DNA from: Trigonopsis variabilis
Taxonomy: Eukaryota; Ascomycota; Trigonopsidomycetes; Trigonopsidales; Trigonopsidaceae
Length of the DNA: 64,000 bases
Reading direction: 5' to 3'
Assembly: GCA_003707065.3 (NCBI GenBank)
Contig: PPXM03000003.1
Location: 744,001 to 808,000, forward strand
Position 1 is the stretch's first letter, and the number at the start of each line of letters is the position of its first letter. Position numbers and translations under genes: made by a program. The notes under the pieces were generated by a model that saw only the letters and a program-made list of their open reading frames with translations, did not search any database and was not told where the DNA came from. Shown one piece after another: positions 1-9,907 of the stretch.

Positions 1-2436
1 AACATAAGCTTGACCCTTTTCAAACACTCGCCCCAGATCCACTTTAACTCTATCTAAAGTCTGTCCTTGAGCTTTATGAATTGACAGTGCCCATGCAAGA
101 ATTAACGGTAACTGAGAACGCGACGCAAGAACCTTCCCATCTGCACCTTCTACCTTCCATTCCTCTTCCCGGATTAGAATCTCTCGAGTTGTCATATCAG
201 GTAAGGTGAACCGAACAACTGGATAACATTTTCCGAGGTCTGCTCCTTGCTTCTTTAATGATTCTAGTTCCCCATACAGCCGCTCTCGTATTCTATCTGC
301 ATTCGGTGTATCAGGGTCGACTATATCTTTTCCTGCCATCATGTCATTGAAAGCCTTGTCAACCTCTTCTTCATTCTCAGCCTCGTAGGACAATCTAAAC
401 TCTTGGAATGAATTCCACATAGTCATATCCATGAATCTTACTACTTTACCCAGAGAGCCGTTGACCAGTGTCTCATCCATATTTTTTATAAGCATCACCT
501 GACTATTGAGCCGCAGCTCCAGTTCTTTAGGAGCCATCAATGATTGTACCATCGAATTCCCTACTTTGGGGTCAAGACCTTGCGTAAAGTCATCCCTGGC
601 AATATATATCTGAGATTTACCATCGAGAGACTTCATCCTCATGCGATTCGCGCGTTCTACTTCTTCACGAGTAGGAAACAGTTCCGTAGGTAGTAGTCCA
701 TCGTTAAACTGTAGAGGGCGGCTTAAAGATTTAAATCGTGCAATACTGGCTGGTGAGAGTCGCCCCATCCTCATTTCGTTCAACATGTCAACAAATTCCT
801 GGTCTCGCTGTCGAAAAACATGCGTCAAAGCGATCGTATAGGGTATACACTCTTTCCACCGAACTGCATCGAAAGCAAAGCTGGCCTTTGATCCATTTTT
901 ACCCACTGGGGGCAGCTGGAAGAAATCTCCAGTGACCACCAACTGTATTCCACCAAACGGTTGAGGCTTTTTCCTGATAGCGCGAGCAATCGCGTCTAGT
1001 TTATCAAATAGAGAACCATCCACCATAGATACTTCATCTATAATAAGTACTTTGGTATTCACCCAGCGCTGCTTTGCCTTTTTATTGGTTTTGACCTTTT
1101 TTATTAACGCCTCAGTCGAAGTATTTCCTAGTCCGATGCCAGCAAAGCTATGAAGAGTGCATCCTCCAATATTACATGCTGCTAGGCCGGTACTAGCCGT
1201 TATGGCAACCTCGTCATGGTCGTATTTCTTTCTTAGGGCCCGTATTATTTCCTTGAGTAGAATGGACTTTCCTGTTCCTGCCGAGCCAGTGAAGAATACA
1301 CTCTGCTGCTTCTCGACCACCATTTTCAATACTAGCCGTTGTTCTTCAGATAAGAATATATGTGGCATCACTTTGGCTTTTGCTCTCTTTTTAGGGAGAG
1401 GAGCAGCCTCCTCAAAAGAAGGCAATGGTGTTGAATTGGTATCAGAAACAGTGATAGAGGATCGAGTGAAAGGGTGATCTTGTTTAGCATTTGATGGCAA
1501 CCGTTGAGCGGAACGGCGATGTACAGGAGGAATGGAAGTATTCTCACTCCTTTTGCTCACAACACGCTTCGAGGAAAGTGAATCCCATGGTAGCTTGCGC
1601 TTAGTAGTATTAGCAGAAAGACTGGTCGCGCAAGAGTTGTCAGTTTTCGTAGGTATAGTATCGGACAGATCAGATAAGGCGGTGCGATTCTTTTGCTGTA
1701 GCGAACCCAATGTTTCATAATAATGTTCTTGAGGGGAAGATGACCACGGAATTGGAGAAGAGGAGAATATATCTGTCAGTTTAGTAGATATATGAGTAAC
1801 ATTTTCGGAGGAAACTGACTTGTTGGCGCCGGCAGAATCAAATACGGGTGCGATTGGATTCATACTCTTGGCAGAATCATTGTCAAAAGAAGATAAGGAA
1901 GATGCATTAAGCAACTGTATGGGTCTATTCTGCAACTGTGTATGTTTATTATCCAGCGAGGCACCCTTATTGTCGGACAGTGCTGGCTTGCAAGTGGTAG
2001 TCGAGGGTCGAGACTCAGCAATCATTAAATCATTATCCAGACTAATCTCGTGACAGAAAGCCGCCATATCTGGGCTATCAAATAAGTCGTCAAAATAGTC
2101 GTCAGAATTAAATTGGCTAGCTTGCTTAATACTAGCCGAATGGGTATTGCTATTAGGAGAGGATGTCAGGCTGGCCAACGAGCCATTGTCAGAAATATTA
2201 GAAACCGCGCCCCGAGAGGTTTTAGAGGACGAAAATGGAAGGGAACGTCTAGCCAGGAATCCAGAATTGGGTCTATTAGATTTGCTGGCAAACGCATCAG
2301 TGACTTTCATATTTTCAGAGGCTCTGTCGTTTGTAGCAGAGCTAGAGACATTCAATAACGGCTGTTTTGCTTTAGCCTGGTGACGTTGGACGGCCTGAGA
2401 GAACATCAGACAGACTCGGCGAGACCAATTTCTCAT
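1..2436 (-). CDS. PIF1: PIF1 family 5'-3' DNA helicase (3' end cut by window edge)
   Basis: Pif1 helicases unwind G-quadruplexes, R-loops and telomere ends in the nucleus and maintain mitochondrial DNA. The frame is open from ATG at 2436 to the left edge (812 codons seen) with no intron. A serine-rich, poorly structured N-terminus (about residues 1-365) is followed by the helicase core: Walker A GSAGTGKS at 384-391, the adjacent TASTGLAACNIGG block, Walker B LIIDEVSM near 464, GGIQLVVTGDFFQLPPVG, and the C-terminal ALSIHKAQGQTLD motif at the edge. The core matches cellular Pif1 rather than the Pif1-like helicase of Helitrons, and there is no Rep domain nearby. The first residues (MRNWSRRVCLM) are basic and could be a mitochondrial presequence; Met11 is a second possible start. 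Only the last part of the C-terminus lies outside the window. Confidence 0.95.
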   Translation of the reverse strand, partial: MRNWSRRVCLMFSQAVQRHQAKAKQPLLNVSSSATNDRASENMKVTDAFASKSNRPNSGFLARRSLPFSSSKTSRGAVSNISDNGSLASLTSSPNSNTHSASIKQASQFNSDDYFDDLFDSPDMAAFCHEISLDNDLMIAESRPSTTTCKPALSDNKGASLDNKHTQLQNRPIQLLNASSLSSFDNDSAKSMNPIAPVFDSAGANKSVSSENVTHISTKLTDIFSSSPIPWSSSPQEHYYETLGSLQQKNRTALSDLSDTIPTKTDNSCATSLSANTTKRKLPWDSLSSKRVVSKRSENTSIPPVHRRSAQRLPSNAKQDHPFTRSSITVSDTNSTPLPSFEEAAPLPKKRAKAKVMPHIFLSEEQRLVLKMVVEKQQSVFFTGSAGTGKSILLKEIIRALRKKYDHDEVAITASTGLAACNIGGCTLHSFAGIGLGNTSTEALIKKVKTNKKAKQRWVNTKVLIIDEVSMVDGSLFDKLDAIARAIRKKPQPFGGIQLVVTGDFFQLPPVGKNGSKASFAFDAVRWKECIPYTIALTHVFRQRDQEFVDMLNEMRMGRLSPASIARFKSLSRPLQFNDGLLPTELFPTREEVERANRMRMKSLDGKSQIYIARDDFTQGLDPKVGNSMVQSLMAPKELELRLNSQVMLIKNMDETLVNGSLGKVVRFMDMTMWNSFQEFRLSYEAENEEEVDKAFNDMMAGKDIVDPDTPNADRIRERLYGELESLKKQGADLGKCYPVVRFTLPDMTTREILIREEEWKVEGADGKVLASRSQLPLILAWALSIHKAQGQTLDRVKVDLGRVFEKGQAYV

Positions 2437-2843
2437 AAATTTCTTTCAATTCAAATTCTGAGTCGCCATAAACGCAGGGAAAAAGTATACCCAGGTTAAC
2501 TCGTGTATCAAATGCTCGTCAAGTGTCACAGTAATCTCTTTTAATGTAGAGGTCGAGAATCGAAGGGGACGCGTGAATGTGTCACAGATACAAAGGATAA
2601 GCACATGATGCAACACAGTCTAATATATATCTAAGGTAGCCCACACATTTGTACATTTTTTGGCGGTAGTCTCGTTTTAGGTGGAAATCTTATTTCTTTA
2701 GACCACTCATATCTACGAAGACTTCATTTTCTCGTAGTTTTGACGCTCAGGACGATTCCTACTAATTGCAGTCTTCTCTGTTGCGAGGTTAAATTTTGTC
2801 AAGACCTTGCTGGAGGCCTCTCAGGCAAATTAACCTATAGGCC
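2437..2843. promoter_or_regulatory. Divergent intergenic region PIF1 / uL15m
   Basis: About 400 bp between two genes read away from each other, so it should hold both promoters. I see no further reading frame or RNA gene. TATA-like AT-rich patches occur around 2620-2640 and 2690. Confidence 0.5.
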
Positions 2844-3845
2844 ATGTTCCCATTAGCGTCTAGATGGTTCAAGACGATTAAGGACCTGAGTATCTCTCGT
2901 GGATCAGGGAGCATACGCCATTCTTCGATGCTATCGTCACTCAAGGAAAATAGAAAGGCTTGGGCATATGGAACTCGACTTGGTCGAGGTGCTTCTTCCG
3001 GTAAAGTATGCAGTGGTCCCAAAGGTGTTTCTAAGACTCTAGGGTAAAACTTCTGGAAGAGGTCAGAAAGGTCAGAAAGCCCGAAGCAGTGTAAAACCGT
3101 GGTTCGAAGGTGGTCAGACTCCCTTTTATCTCTTGTTCCGGAAAAGGGGTTTCTATAATCGGTAAAGCTTGTTCTCAGTTAATGTCTGGCTAATTTCTTA
3201 GTGGGCGACTTGACCTCTCTACAGTCAACTTGAGAAAATTGCAATATTGGATTGACCAAGGCCGAATCGATCCTTCCAAGCCCATCACGATGAAGGACCT
3301 ATTGGATAGTAGATTAGTCCATCAAGTTAAAGATGGTGTTAAGATACTAGGTGATGTATGTATAATGATCAAATTTTGGACGGTTTCTGACTTTCTAGGG
3401 TGCCGAGATCCTTACAGCCAAGATAGAATTGACCGCCTCTGCTGCTTCACAGTCGGCAATCAAGAGAATCGAAGAATTGGGTGGAAAGTACGAGTCCCGC
3501 TATTATAATAAATTGGGCTTGCAAGCTTTGCTACACCCTGAGAAATTCAGCCGTCTTCCTCGACAAGCTCTACCTACACATCGTCGCTTCATTCGGTATT
3601 ACCGTGATCCAAAAGTCAGAGGTTACCTTGCTAATGCTGCTCCTTTCACGCTACCTGACTGGCCTCGAAATCGAAGAATTCGTCTTGCCAGACGAGAAGC
3701 CAAGCGAGCCGGAGGAGATCGTAAACGATCAATCAATTTGGCCACAACCAGCTCCGACCGTTGGGGTATTATGTCCAATACTTCAAAAATGTCGTTGGCT
3801 GATTTCTTGGCGAAGAAACCTGATGCGGTCCAGCCTTCAGCCTAA
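2844..3845 (+). CDS. MRPL10: Mitochondrial large-subunit ribosomal protein uL15m
   Basis: Component of the mitochondrial 54S subunit. Four exons: 2844-3005, 3043-3161, 3202-3355, 3399-3845, giving 293 residues; the reading phases agree at every junction. The basic N-terminal stretch ([13 protein letters not shown]) suits a mitochondrial presequence. The first intron falls inside the L15 signature, and only the spliced frame restores [16 protein letters not shown] (residues 54-68), followed by [17 protein letters not shown]. The C-terminal part ([30 protein letters not shown]) is the conserved L15 fold plus a fungal mitochondrial extension ending at 3845. Introns are 37, 40 and 43 nt. The exact start is less sure than the rest, since a later Met (MLSSLKEN) is also in frame. 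Confidence 0.88.
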
Positions 3846-3925
3846 TATGTAAATAGAACGATTCTCGAATGGATTTATTCCTAGCGGCGCTTCTCCCTTT
3901 GACTAATTTACATTCTGATATACAA

Positions 3926-5518
3926 TCACCATCCATCAAAGTCAGCAAATCCTTTCTTTTTAGCCCTTTTAGGCGCTACGCTGGCGACCTCTTCTGCAGT
4001 AGCATCCTTATCCTCACCTTTGTCCAGCTTAAGATATTTTCCCACCATTGCTGCGCTATCGCCATTACTAGATGTTGGTCTGATGCGTTTTCCTGTCCAA
4101 GTCATGATATCGTCATCTCTAATCTTCTTCTCTTTACTCGATTCTTCGGTCTTTTTAGCCTCGCTAGCCTTGACTTCCTTCATGTATTCTTCAAACGGAT
4201 CAACAAAAACTTCTATATGTTTGATTTCGATCGGTCGTAGAGGACGATCTGTCTTATCAGTCGGGCAGAGCTCCATTGCTTCCAAAACGTCCATCCCACC
4301 GACTACTTTACCAAAAATGGTATGTTTCCTGTCAAGCTGTTCGGTACGGCGATAAGTAATGAAAAATTGAGAGCCATTGGTGTTCTTACCGTGATTGGCC
4401 ATAGACAAAATTCCGCGTTCGGAATGAGAATAGGGAGAATTAAACTCATCCTTGAATGGATGATTCCAGTATGACTGCCCTCCTTTCCCTGTACCTGTCG
4501 GGTCACCTCCTTGGATCATGAAATTACGAATATTCCGATGAAACACAGTCCCATCATAGTATCCTTTTTTTGATAATTGGATGAAGTTGTAGACCGCCTT
4601 TGGAGAAAATTCAGGCTCAAGTTCAATATTTAGGTTTCCCAAGCTGGTTTGAATTTGTGCATAGCCTTTGTTTGTGACTCTCTTAGGTTTAAGCATGAAA
4701 TCTTCGTCACTAATAACAGCTCGATCAGTAGTAGTATGGGGAGTAAATGCGGTCGAGGTAAGAGATGCAGCGGATTGTCCGGTAGTAAAGCGAGATGTAT
4801 TGTAACTCGGCTCCTTGGGTTTTGGTTTATCAAGCTTTCCTTCAGCTCTCAATTTCCTAGCTTTCTCCACAGCTTGTCTAGCATTCAAGATCTTCGACGC
4901 GGAACCTGTCGCGTTCAGATTTATTTTACTAAGAGGATCTTTTTCTTGCGCAATCACTTCATCACTGATCGTTGAAATGCCGTCCTTGAGGTACTTGAAT
5001 TCTGACAGGTTTCGAGTGCTCATGTTCATGGGATCCTGTATAGTAATGATATCAAACTTGGTAAAAGGTTGGTCGTTAATCAGATCTTTCATGTTCTTAG
5101 TCTTGATGTTCAACTGATCAATGGTGTCCCAAGAAAATACATTGCCTGTTGACTTAATCACGACTATATGGGTGCTATCAGTGAATACTTTAAACGTCAC
5201 GGGATCCATATAGTCGCCTTCTGCATTCTTATGGAAATAAAGTCGAGTCAGATCATTCATTGCTAGTTTCTCGCCCGTAACTGGATTCGTTCCATGCTTG
5301 CTGATCCATGGTATAATGGCTTTCAAGTCGAAAATATTCCCGTTTTTATCAACCAATGGCGTATCAAAAGGCTGCAAAGTCAAAGCGCAGTGAGTAAAAG
5401 GGAGTCGACGAAAAGGCACACTGACTTTCTTAACTTGTACGCCTCCAGATGCTCCATGTTTATCAGAACCTGCCCATTCGGAATGAGTAATATATAACTT
5501 ATCCGTATTTTTGCCCAT
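3926..5518 (-). CDS. cyp8: U-box cyclophilin, PPIL2/Cyp8 type (spliceosome-linked E3 ligase)
   Basis: 530 residues without introns. The chosen start, MGKNTDKLYIT, matches where this family begins; 61 more codons are open upstream but look like leader. Residues about 40-110 form the U-box (FRRLPFTHCALTLQPFDTP, PWISKHGTNPVTG), which binds E2 enzymes. A linker with TNKGYAQIQTS leads to the cyclophilin domain at about 284-440, with FHRNIRNFMIQGGDPTGTG and the SQFFITYRRTEQLD block. The tail KKKGFADFDGW is the family's C-terminal signature. The active-site tryptophan of cyclophilin A is replaced by Gln (TEQLD), so isomerase activity may be weak, as in human PPIL2. PPIL2 acts in ubiquitination and pre-mRNA splicing in the nucleus. 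It lies 189 bp downstream of GCD2 on the same strand. Confidence 0.95.
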   Translation of the reverse strand: MGKNTDKLYITHSEWAGSDKHGASGGVQVKKVSVPFRRLPFTHCALTLQPFDTPLVDKNGNIFDLKAIIPWISKHGTNPVTGEKLAMNDLTRLYFHKNAEGDYMDPVTFKVFTDSTHIVVIKSTGNVFSWDTIDQLNIKTKNMKDLINDQPFTKFDIITIQDPMNMSTRNLSEFKYLKDGISTISDEVIAQEKDPLSKINLNATGSASKILNARQAVEKARKLRAEGKLDKPKPKEPSYNTSRFTTGQSAASLTSTAFTPHTTTDRAVISDEDFMLKPKRVTNKGYAQIQTSLGNLNIELEPEFSPKAVYNFIQLSKKGYYDGTVFHRNIRNFMIQGGDPTGTGKGGQSYWNHPFKDEFNSPYSHSERGILSMANHGKNTNGSQFFITYRRTEQLDRKHTIFGKVVGGMDVLEAMELCPTDKTDRPLRPIEIKHIEVFVDPFEEYMKEVKASEAKKTEESSKEKKIRDDDIMTWTGKRIRPTSSNGDSAAMVGKYLKLDKGEDKDATAEEVASVAPKRAKKKGFADFDGW

Positions 5519-5707
5519 GCGCAGAAGTTCAAGGAGGAAGTGCCCGAGAGTGTAGCGGTAAGGTTTCTCCCAAACGAGCCCTGGTCGTCGCCACAAGATG
5601 TCGCACCCCATGTTGTCGATGAACTGCAAAGAAAAACAATTACTGCTGTTTTGTGACGTCAGAGAGGTACATCTAGAATGCTTCATTAAGTAATCATACA
5701 TTGTCTA

Positions 5708-7081
5708 CTATATCTTAGTGAACTCCCGAACGACAATAGGAACAGCACTAGGAGGTAAACTTCCCATTTCAGTGACGACCTTTTTGATATACGAAGCAGG
5801 AGTCAAGTCATACATGACATTTAGGAGCCGAAGATTTTTATCTTCCCTCCAATTAGCCAGCGGTCCTTCAATGCGGCGATCAGGGTCAATAGAAAGATCC
5901 ACCAAAGCATCAGGAGAACCAAGCTCATTTGTAGACACGGCATCGAGTTGGACACGATCGGAAAACTTAATACTCTCGCACAACACAATAACAGGAATGT
6001 TTTTATTTTTGGCGGCTAAAGCTATCATGGCAGTACCAACACGAGAGTAGAGATGTCCATTTGTCAATAAAGCATGCGCCCCGAGGAAGACAGTATTAAC
6101 GTCCCCGATAACATAACTGACCGCACTCAGATTAACAAGCGTACATCGAACTCCGGCGTCGGTCAACTGACGGACGCTCCGCTTGCCTTCATGTAAAGGG
6201 CGACTATCCACGACAATGACCCTGAAGTCCACGTTGGCTTGGCGGGCAGCAATAAGTGTATCGCAGATGACTTTTGAATGTGCGTAGGTTAAAACTACCG
6301 TCCCATTCTGAATATGGGTAAGAGCACTGTCAACGATGACTTTATCAGCCACGTCCAGACGCTCTCGTATGAAGGTATCAATTTCTGAGCATAAATGGGC
6401 CTTAGCCTCAGCTTCGTCAGCATCAGGGCTCACTGCAGCAATTTCTTGTTTGAGCCATCGAATAGCATTACCCATACTTGTGCTCAACGGTCGGGCTGTT
6501 TTCAGAACTTCAATTTGATTCCCTAAATGTAAGGTCATATTCCTACTTAATACGGCATCAGCAGGAGTCTGGTAGTCGCGGATCACATCTCGAAAAGCCA
6601 ACATGGCTTCCTTACACCGTGCCGTAGATCCAAGCACGGTAAAATCAGCCACTCGAAGAGCTAGAGCAAGAACAGCAGGGTGAATAGTGCGATCACCTCC
6701 TGCACTTACTTTTCTATTCAACGCAGTTTCCAAATGACGAAATAGAGATACCTGTCGTTCTCGCTCTGATTGGATATCTGATAACGGACCCTCCTCATTG
6801 GAGAATGTTTTCTTGAGTACCTTTTGCGTATCCTGGCTTTTATTGGTGGCTGGAGCCTTCTCTGATGGTCCGCTTCGTTCTCCTTGTCCGCCATTTTCCT
6901 TAGCTGCCGCCCGTCTTGCTGCCTTCTCCGCTTTTTTCTGGGCTTTCAGTTGCTTTGCCGATAATTGAGGACTAGAATTACTCCCATTATTAGGCACATT
7001 GGCGCCCTTGCTTCCTTGTGGAACTTGGGCCTCAGTCATGGCCAAGATTTTCTTAGTAACGCCCAGGATATCTTGAGTCAT
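5708..7081 (-). CDS. GCD2: Translation initiation factor eIF2B subunit delta
   Basis: Regulatory subunit of the eIF2B complex, the exchange factor that recharges eIF2 with GTP and senses phosphorylated eIF2-alpha. 457 residues from the first ATG (7081), no intron. A lysine- and alanine-rich N-terminal tail (KAQKKAEKAARRAAAKENGG) is typical of the delta subunit. The Rossmann-like C-terminal domain carries VVDSRPLHEGKRSVRQLTDAG, ALLTNGHLYSRVGTAMIA and VPIVVREF, all family hallmarks. The frame stays open a little upstream but contains no earlier ATG. Cytoplasmic. Shares an upstream region of about 520 bp with the small gene on the opposite strand. Confidence 0.95.
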   Translation of the reverse strand: MTQDILGVTKKILAMTEAQVPQGSKGANVPNNGSNSSPQLSAKQLKAQKKAEKAARRAAAKENGGQGERSGPSEKAPATNKSQDTQKVLKKTFSNEEGPLSDIQSERERQVSLFRHLETALNRKVSAGGDRTIHPAVLALALRVADFTVLGSTARCKEAMLAFRDVIRDYQTPADAVLSRNMTLHLGNQIEVLKTARPLSTSMGNAIRWLKQEIAAVSPDADEAEAKAHLCSEIDTFIRERLDVADKVIVDSALTHIQNGTVVLTYAHSKVICDTLIAARQANVDFRVIVVDSRPLHEGKRSVRQLTDAGVRCTLVNLSAVSYVIGDVNTVFLGAHALLTNGHLYSRVGTAMIALAAKNKNIPVIVLCESIKFSDRVQLDAVSTNELGSPDALVDLSIDPDRRIEGPLANWREDKNLRLLNVMYDLTPASYIKKVVTEMGSLPPSAVPIVVREFTKI

Positions 7082-7604
7082 GGCAGCGCCTCGACAAGAT
7101 AGACGCAATATCACTCCTTCTAGATTTCAGAGACCGGATAAACTGAATGAACATTGTGCATTGTAGTCTACGATATATTCATACTACTGTTTGGTTCTTC
7201 TAATTGGCCTTTAGTGTCCTTAGACACCTTTTTTCTTAGTAGAGCAAGGCCTAAATTCGATCACAAGACGGATTTCGAATATATCAGGGCCCGACTAAGA
7301 TAACAGCAAATACCAGTTAGGTCCATGAGACAATCATAAATTATTTGGGTGTAGCCTTCTTGAATGCTTCGTTGTTCAGTGCTTTCGCAAAACGTGGCTA
7401 TCTAAAATCTTTTAACTGAATATAAAATTCGCAGTTGGACTCATAGGCTTGCTTCTGCTGCATTATATACACTCATCGCGGGTGGTTAGACTAGTCCACT
7501 GAGGGAATGTAGACAGCTTGTTCAGGCCATTTGTTAGCACCACAGGCTGGTTGCTACCGGAGCCAATCAAACGCAACTCAAACCAAGAAATCCAAACGCC
7601 AGCA
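7082..7604. promoter_or_regulatory. Divergent intergenic region GCD2 / small membrane protein
   Basis: 523 bp between divergent starts. No extra gene seen. Just before 7605 the DNA is A- and C-rich and lacks T, which looks like a short 5' UTR. Confidence 0.45.
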
Positions 7605-7892
7605 ATGGGATTATTGACGCATCTTGTTGGATTCGGAGCCTTTGGTAAGGAAAGTTTACAACAACGTCTAATGACAGGCTTCTTTGCTCGAGCGATCCAA
7701 GTCGGGATCATGCAACGACCAGTCTTGTATAAGCCTGGTGTCATGGCGGCCAGTGTGGCAGCCTGGAGTGGAGTTGGCTATTTCATCTACAACTGGAGCG
7801 AGCGCGAACGAGAGATCCTCGAGCGACGAAAGAAAGCGCTGTTGGATTTGCGCAGCAAGAGACAACCCGCTATTGCAGCCGAGAGTGGCTAG
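7605..7892 (+). CDS. Small single-span membrane protein, probably mitochondrial (complex I accessory-like)
   Basis: Two exons, 7605-7644 and 7678-7892, giving 84 residues. Splicing out the 33-nt intron (GTAAGG donor, CTAATGACAG acceptor) gives MGLLTHLVGFGAFGFFARAI, then a GIMQRPVLYKP block, one hydrophobic segment (SVAAWSGVGYFIYNW) and a charged coiled C-terminus (SEREREILERRKKAL). This layout resembles a family of small fungal mitochondrial proteins that includes complex I accessory subunits of the NUXM type, but I cannot prove the assignment. The intron length is a multiple of three and contains no stop in frame, so the unspliced mRNA also reads through as 95 residues. Function is inferred only. 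Confidence 0.6.
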   Translation: MGLLTHLVGFGAFGKESLQQRLMTGFFARAIQVGIMQRPVLYKPGVMAASVAAWSGVGYFIYNWSEREREILERRKKALLDLRSKRQPAIAAESG

Positions 7893-8094
7893 ATGGGGGA
7901 GTTTGCCTAGTTGAATGCATCTGTATTAGGGAATTCTTTTTGATTATGGGCATGTTGTGTATGAGAGCTCCAGAAAACGTTATCTATACTACACATTAAA
8001 TAGTCATTAGACCTCCTCATAACTACCGCGCGTCCCAAGCCCATCTATGTACATGATGACAAGCTTCCACTGATTTTCTTGACCATGCCTGTGC

Positions 8095-9156
8095 CTAGTT
8101 TTCATCTTGTTTCCGTTGCTGCGACAGTCTATACTCATCAACTTCCTTGAGGATCGCAGCTCCTCCGTTGGATATAAGTTCATGAGCCACATCCATTCCT
8201 AACTGAATAGCTTCATTATCAGTTCGGACGATGGACTCTTTCGAAGCATTAACTAGTCGATCACCTGATAAAGAGATCACTCGGCCTCTTAAGGTTAACT
8301 GGAATGTCTTCTTTCCATCTTTGGTCTTCGTCCAAGATGACTCGACTCCCACAGGAACCGAACATCCTCCTTCAAGGGTTCGTAGCAAACTCCTTTCTGC
8401 CAGGCATTCAAGCCAGACATGCGTGTCATTAACCGTTTTCAATAAGGCCATCATCTCTCTGTCATCTTTGCGGATCTCAATTCCTAGGGCTCCTTGTCCA
8501 ACGGGGTACATGATGTCGGGGTAATTTAGATATTCTGTTATTCTATGGTCGAGATCGGCTCGAATCAAGCCTGCCGCTGCCAAAATAAGACATGAATACT
8601 CCGACGCAGGGTCATCAAGTTTGTTCAGTCGAGTATTGATATTACCTCTCATATCAGCAAACTTCAGGTCGGGATATCGCGATGCTATTTGAGACGATCT
8701 TCGAATTGAAGAGGTTCCTACAACTGACCCGGGCGGCAGTTCGGACAAACTCTTGTACCGCGACCCAGCTTTCATAACGACCGCATCGCGGGGATCCGAC
8801 CTATCCATTACAGCTCCTAGCTGACAAGTATCTGGTAGGATGGTCGGCATATCTTTCAAAGAGTGAACAATCATATCTATCCGGTCTGCCGAATCGCATT
8901 CCCCGGTTAAAAGGTTCTCAAGTTCTCTCGTCCATAACGCCTTCCCTCCAAAGCTATAAAGAGGCCTATTCTGTACCCGGTCTCCATATGTTTTCATAGC
9001 GACAATAGCAAATGATGCCTCCGGGAACTGCTTCTCGAGAGCAGACTGGACAATCTCAGTCTGAATAACAGCTAATCTTGATGTTCTTGTGCCTAGCTTA
9101 ATAACTCGGTTAGGAGCAATAGGAGCTGATTCATGATCTTCCAAATTCAAGCCCAT
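8095..9156 (-). CDS. HEM3: Hydroxymethylbilane synthase (porphobilinogen deaminase)
   Basis: Third enzyme of haem synthesis from aminolevulinate: joins four porphobilinogens into hydroxymethylbilane in the cytosol. 353 residues, intronless, normal length for the fungal enzyme. Seen directly: KLGTRTSRLAVIQT near the N-terminus, the catalytic-aspartate block HSLKDMPT (Asp102), substrate-binding arginines in VVGTSSIRRSSQI and DMRGNINTRLNKL, YPVGQGALGIEIR, and Cys265 in LEGGCSVPVG, the residue that holds the dipyrromethane cofactor. All key residues are present, so the enzyme should be active. The start at 9156 places the first beta strand 20 residues in, as expected. Confidence 0.97.
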   Translation of the reverse strand: MGLNLEDHESAPIAPNRVIKLGTRTSRLAVIQTEIVQSALEKQFPEASFAIVAMKTYGDRVQNRPLYSFGGKALWTRELENLLTGECDSADRIDMIVHSLKDMPTILPDTCQLGAVMDRSDPRDAVVMKAGSRYKSLSELPPGSVVGTSSIRRSSQIASRYPDLKFADMRGNINTRLNKLDDPASEYSCLILAAAGLIRADLDHRITEYLNYPDIMYPVGQGALGIEIRKDDREMMALLKTVNDTHVWLECLAERSLLRTLEGGCSVPVGVESSWTKTKDGKKTFQLTLRGRVISLSGDRLVNASKESIVRTDNEAIQLGMDVAHELISNGGAAILKEVDEYRLSQQRKQDEN

Positions 9157-9907
9157 CTCGTCTGGGCGATAGGACTGAAAGATGGATTTATGTAACGTTG
9201 GCTCGTGACGGATCAGGAAAAGTTTTGCAGGCTATCCAACGAAAGTCGAGATAAATGTAAGCAACGCCGGTGAGCCATTCCGGCAGATTCTCCGTCAGTA
9301 ATTCGACTATACCTCGACGCTCTGATAGTGTTTTGAATCATTTAAACCGTTTTTTTACCCTACTCTAATCATTATTCAATGCATGATACATCTTGTTTAT
9401 GCTCTGTCATTTCGTGGCGTGGTACCACTTTATCCGTATCGTATCGTCTGTCGTAGCCTCCGTACGGTGAGTCCGAAGAAAACGGACAAGACGACAGGAT
9501 CTGTTACTTCTATAGTAGCTTCATTTCCAACTAGAACTTGGGAGTGATTGCTGGGAAAATTTAAAAAGATCTTAAACTGACTGGATTGTATTAGAAGAGA
9601 TGATCAGTCAAATAGTTTAATGATGCTTCAGATGGTTTCTCTTTCGTGCTTCATCTTTTTCTATTGAAGATGCTCTTTAAAGGTCTAGTTCATCTTAAGC
9701 CCTGATAGGAAACTTTTCATCGTGGCATCTCTTGTAGACATGGTCAACTAGGGACTCGCCCGCAAACTGAGTGAAATGATAGAGCAGATACATCTACTTC
9801 CAGGATATTCACTCTAGATAGCTTCAATGACATTATTTCATTTCATATTATATACAAATTCGAACAAACACTCGAGCCTGTCCTGTTTCTAGACTAAGAT
9901 GGACGAT
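9157..9907. other. Intergenic region upstream of HEM3
   Basis: 751 bp between HEM3 and the 3' end of the bS6m gene. It should contain the HEM3 promoter. No convincing reading frame, tRNA or box C/D RNA was found; an ATGATGC/CTGA pair near 9620-9705 lacks a recognisable rRNA guide. Confidence 0.4.

Noticed and set aside
1-2436. Helitron origin of the PIF1-like helicase
   Set aside because: Cellular Pif1 motifs and N-terminus, no Rep domain, no Helitron ends.
5519-5701. 61-codon in-frame extension upstream of the U-box cyclophilin
   Set aside because: The family starts at MGK-x-(T/Q)DK-type sequence, which is at 5518; the extension does not resemble any homologue.
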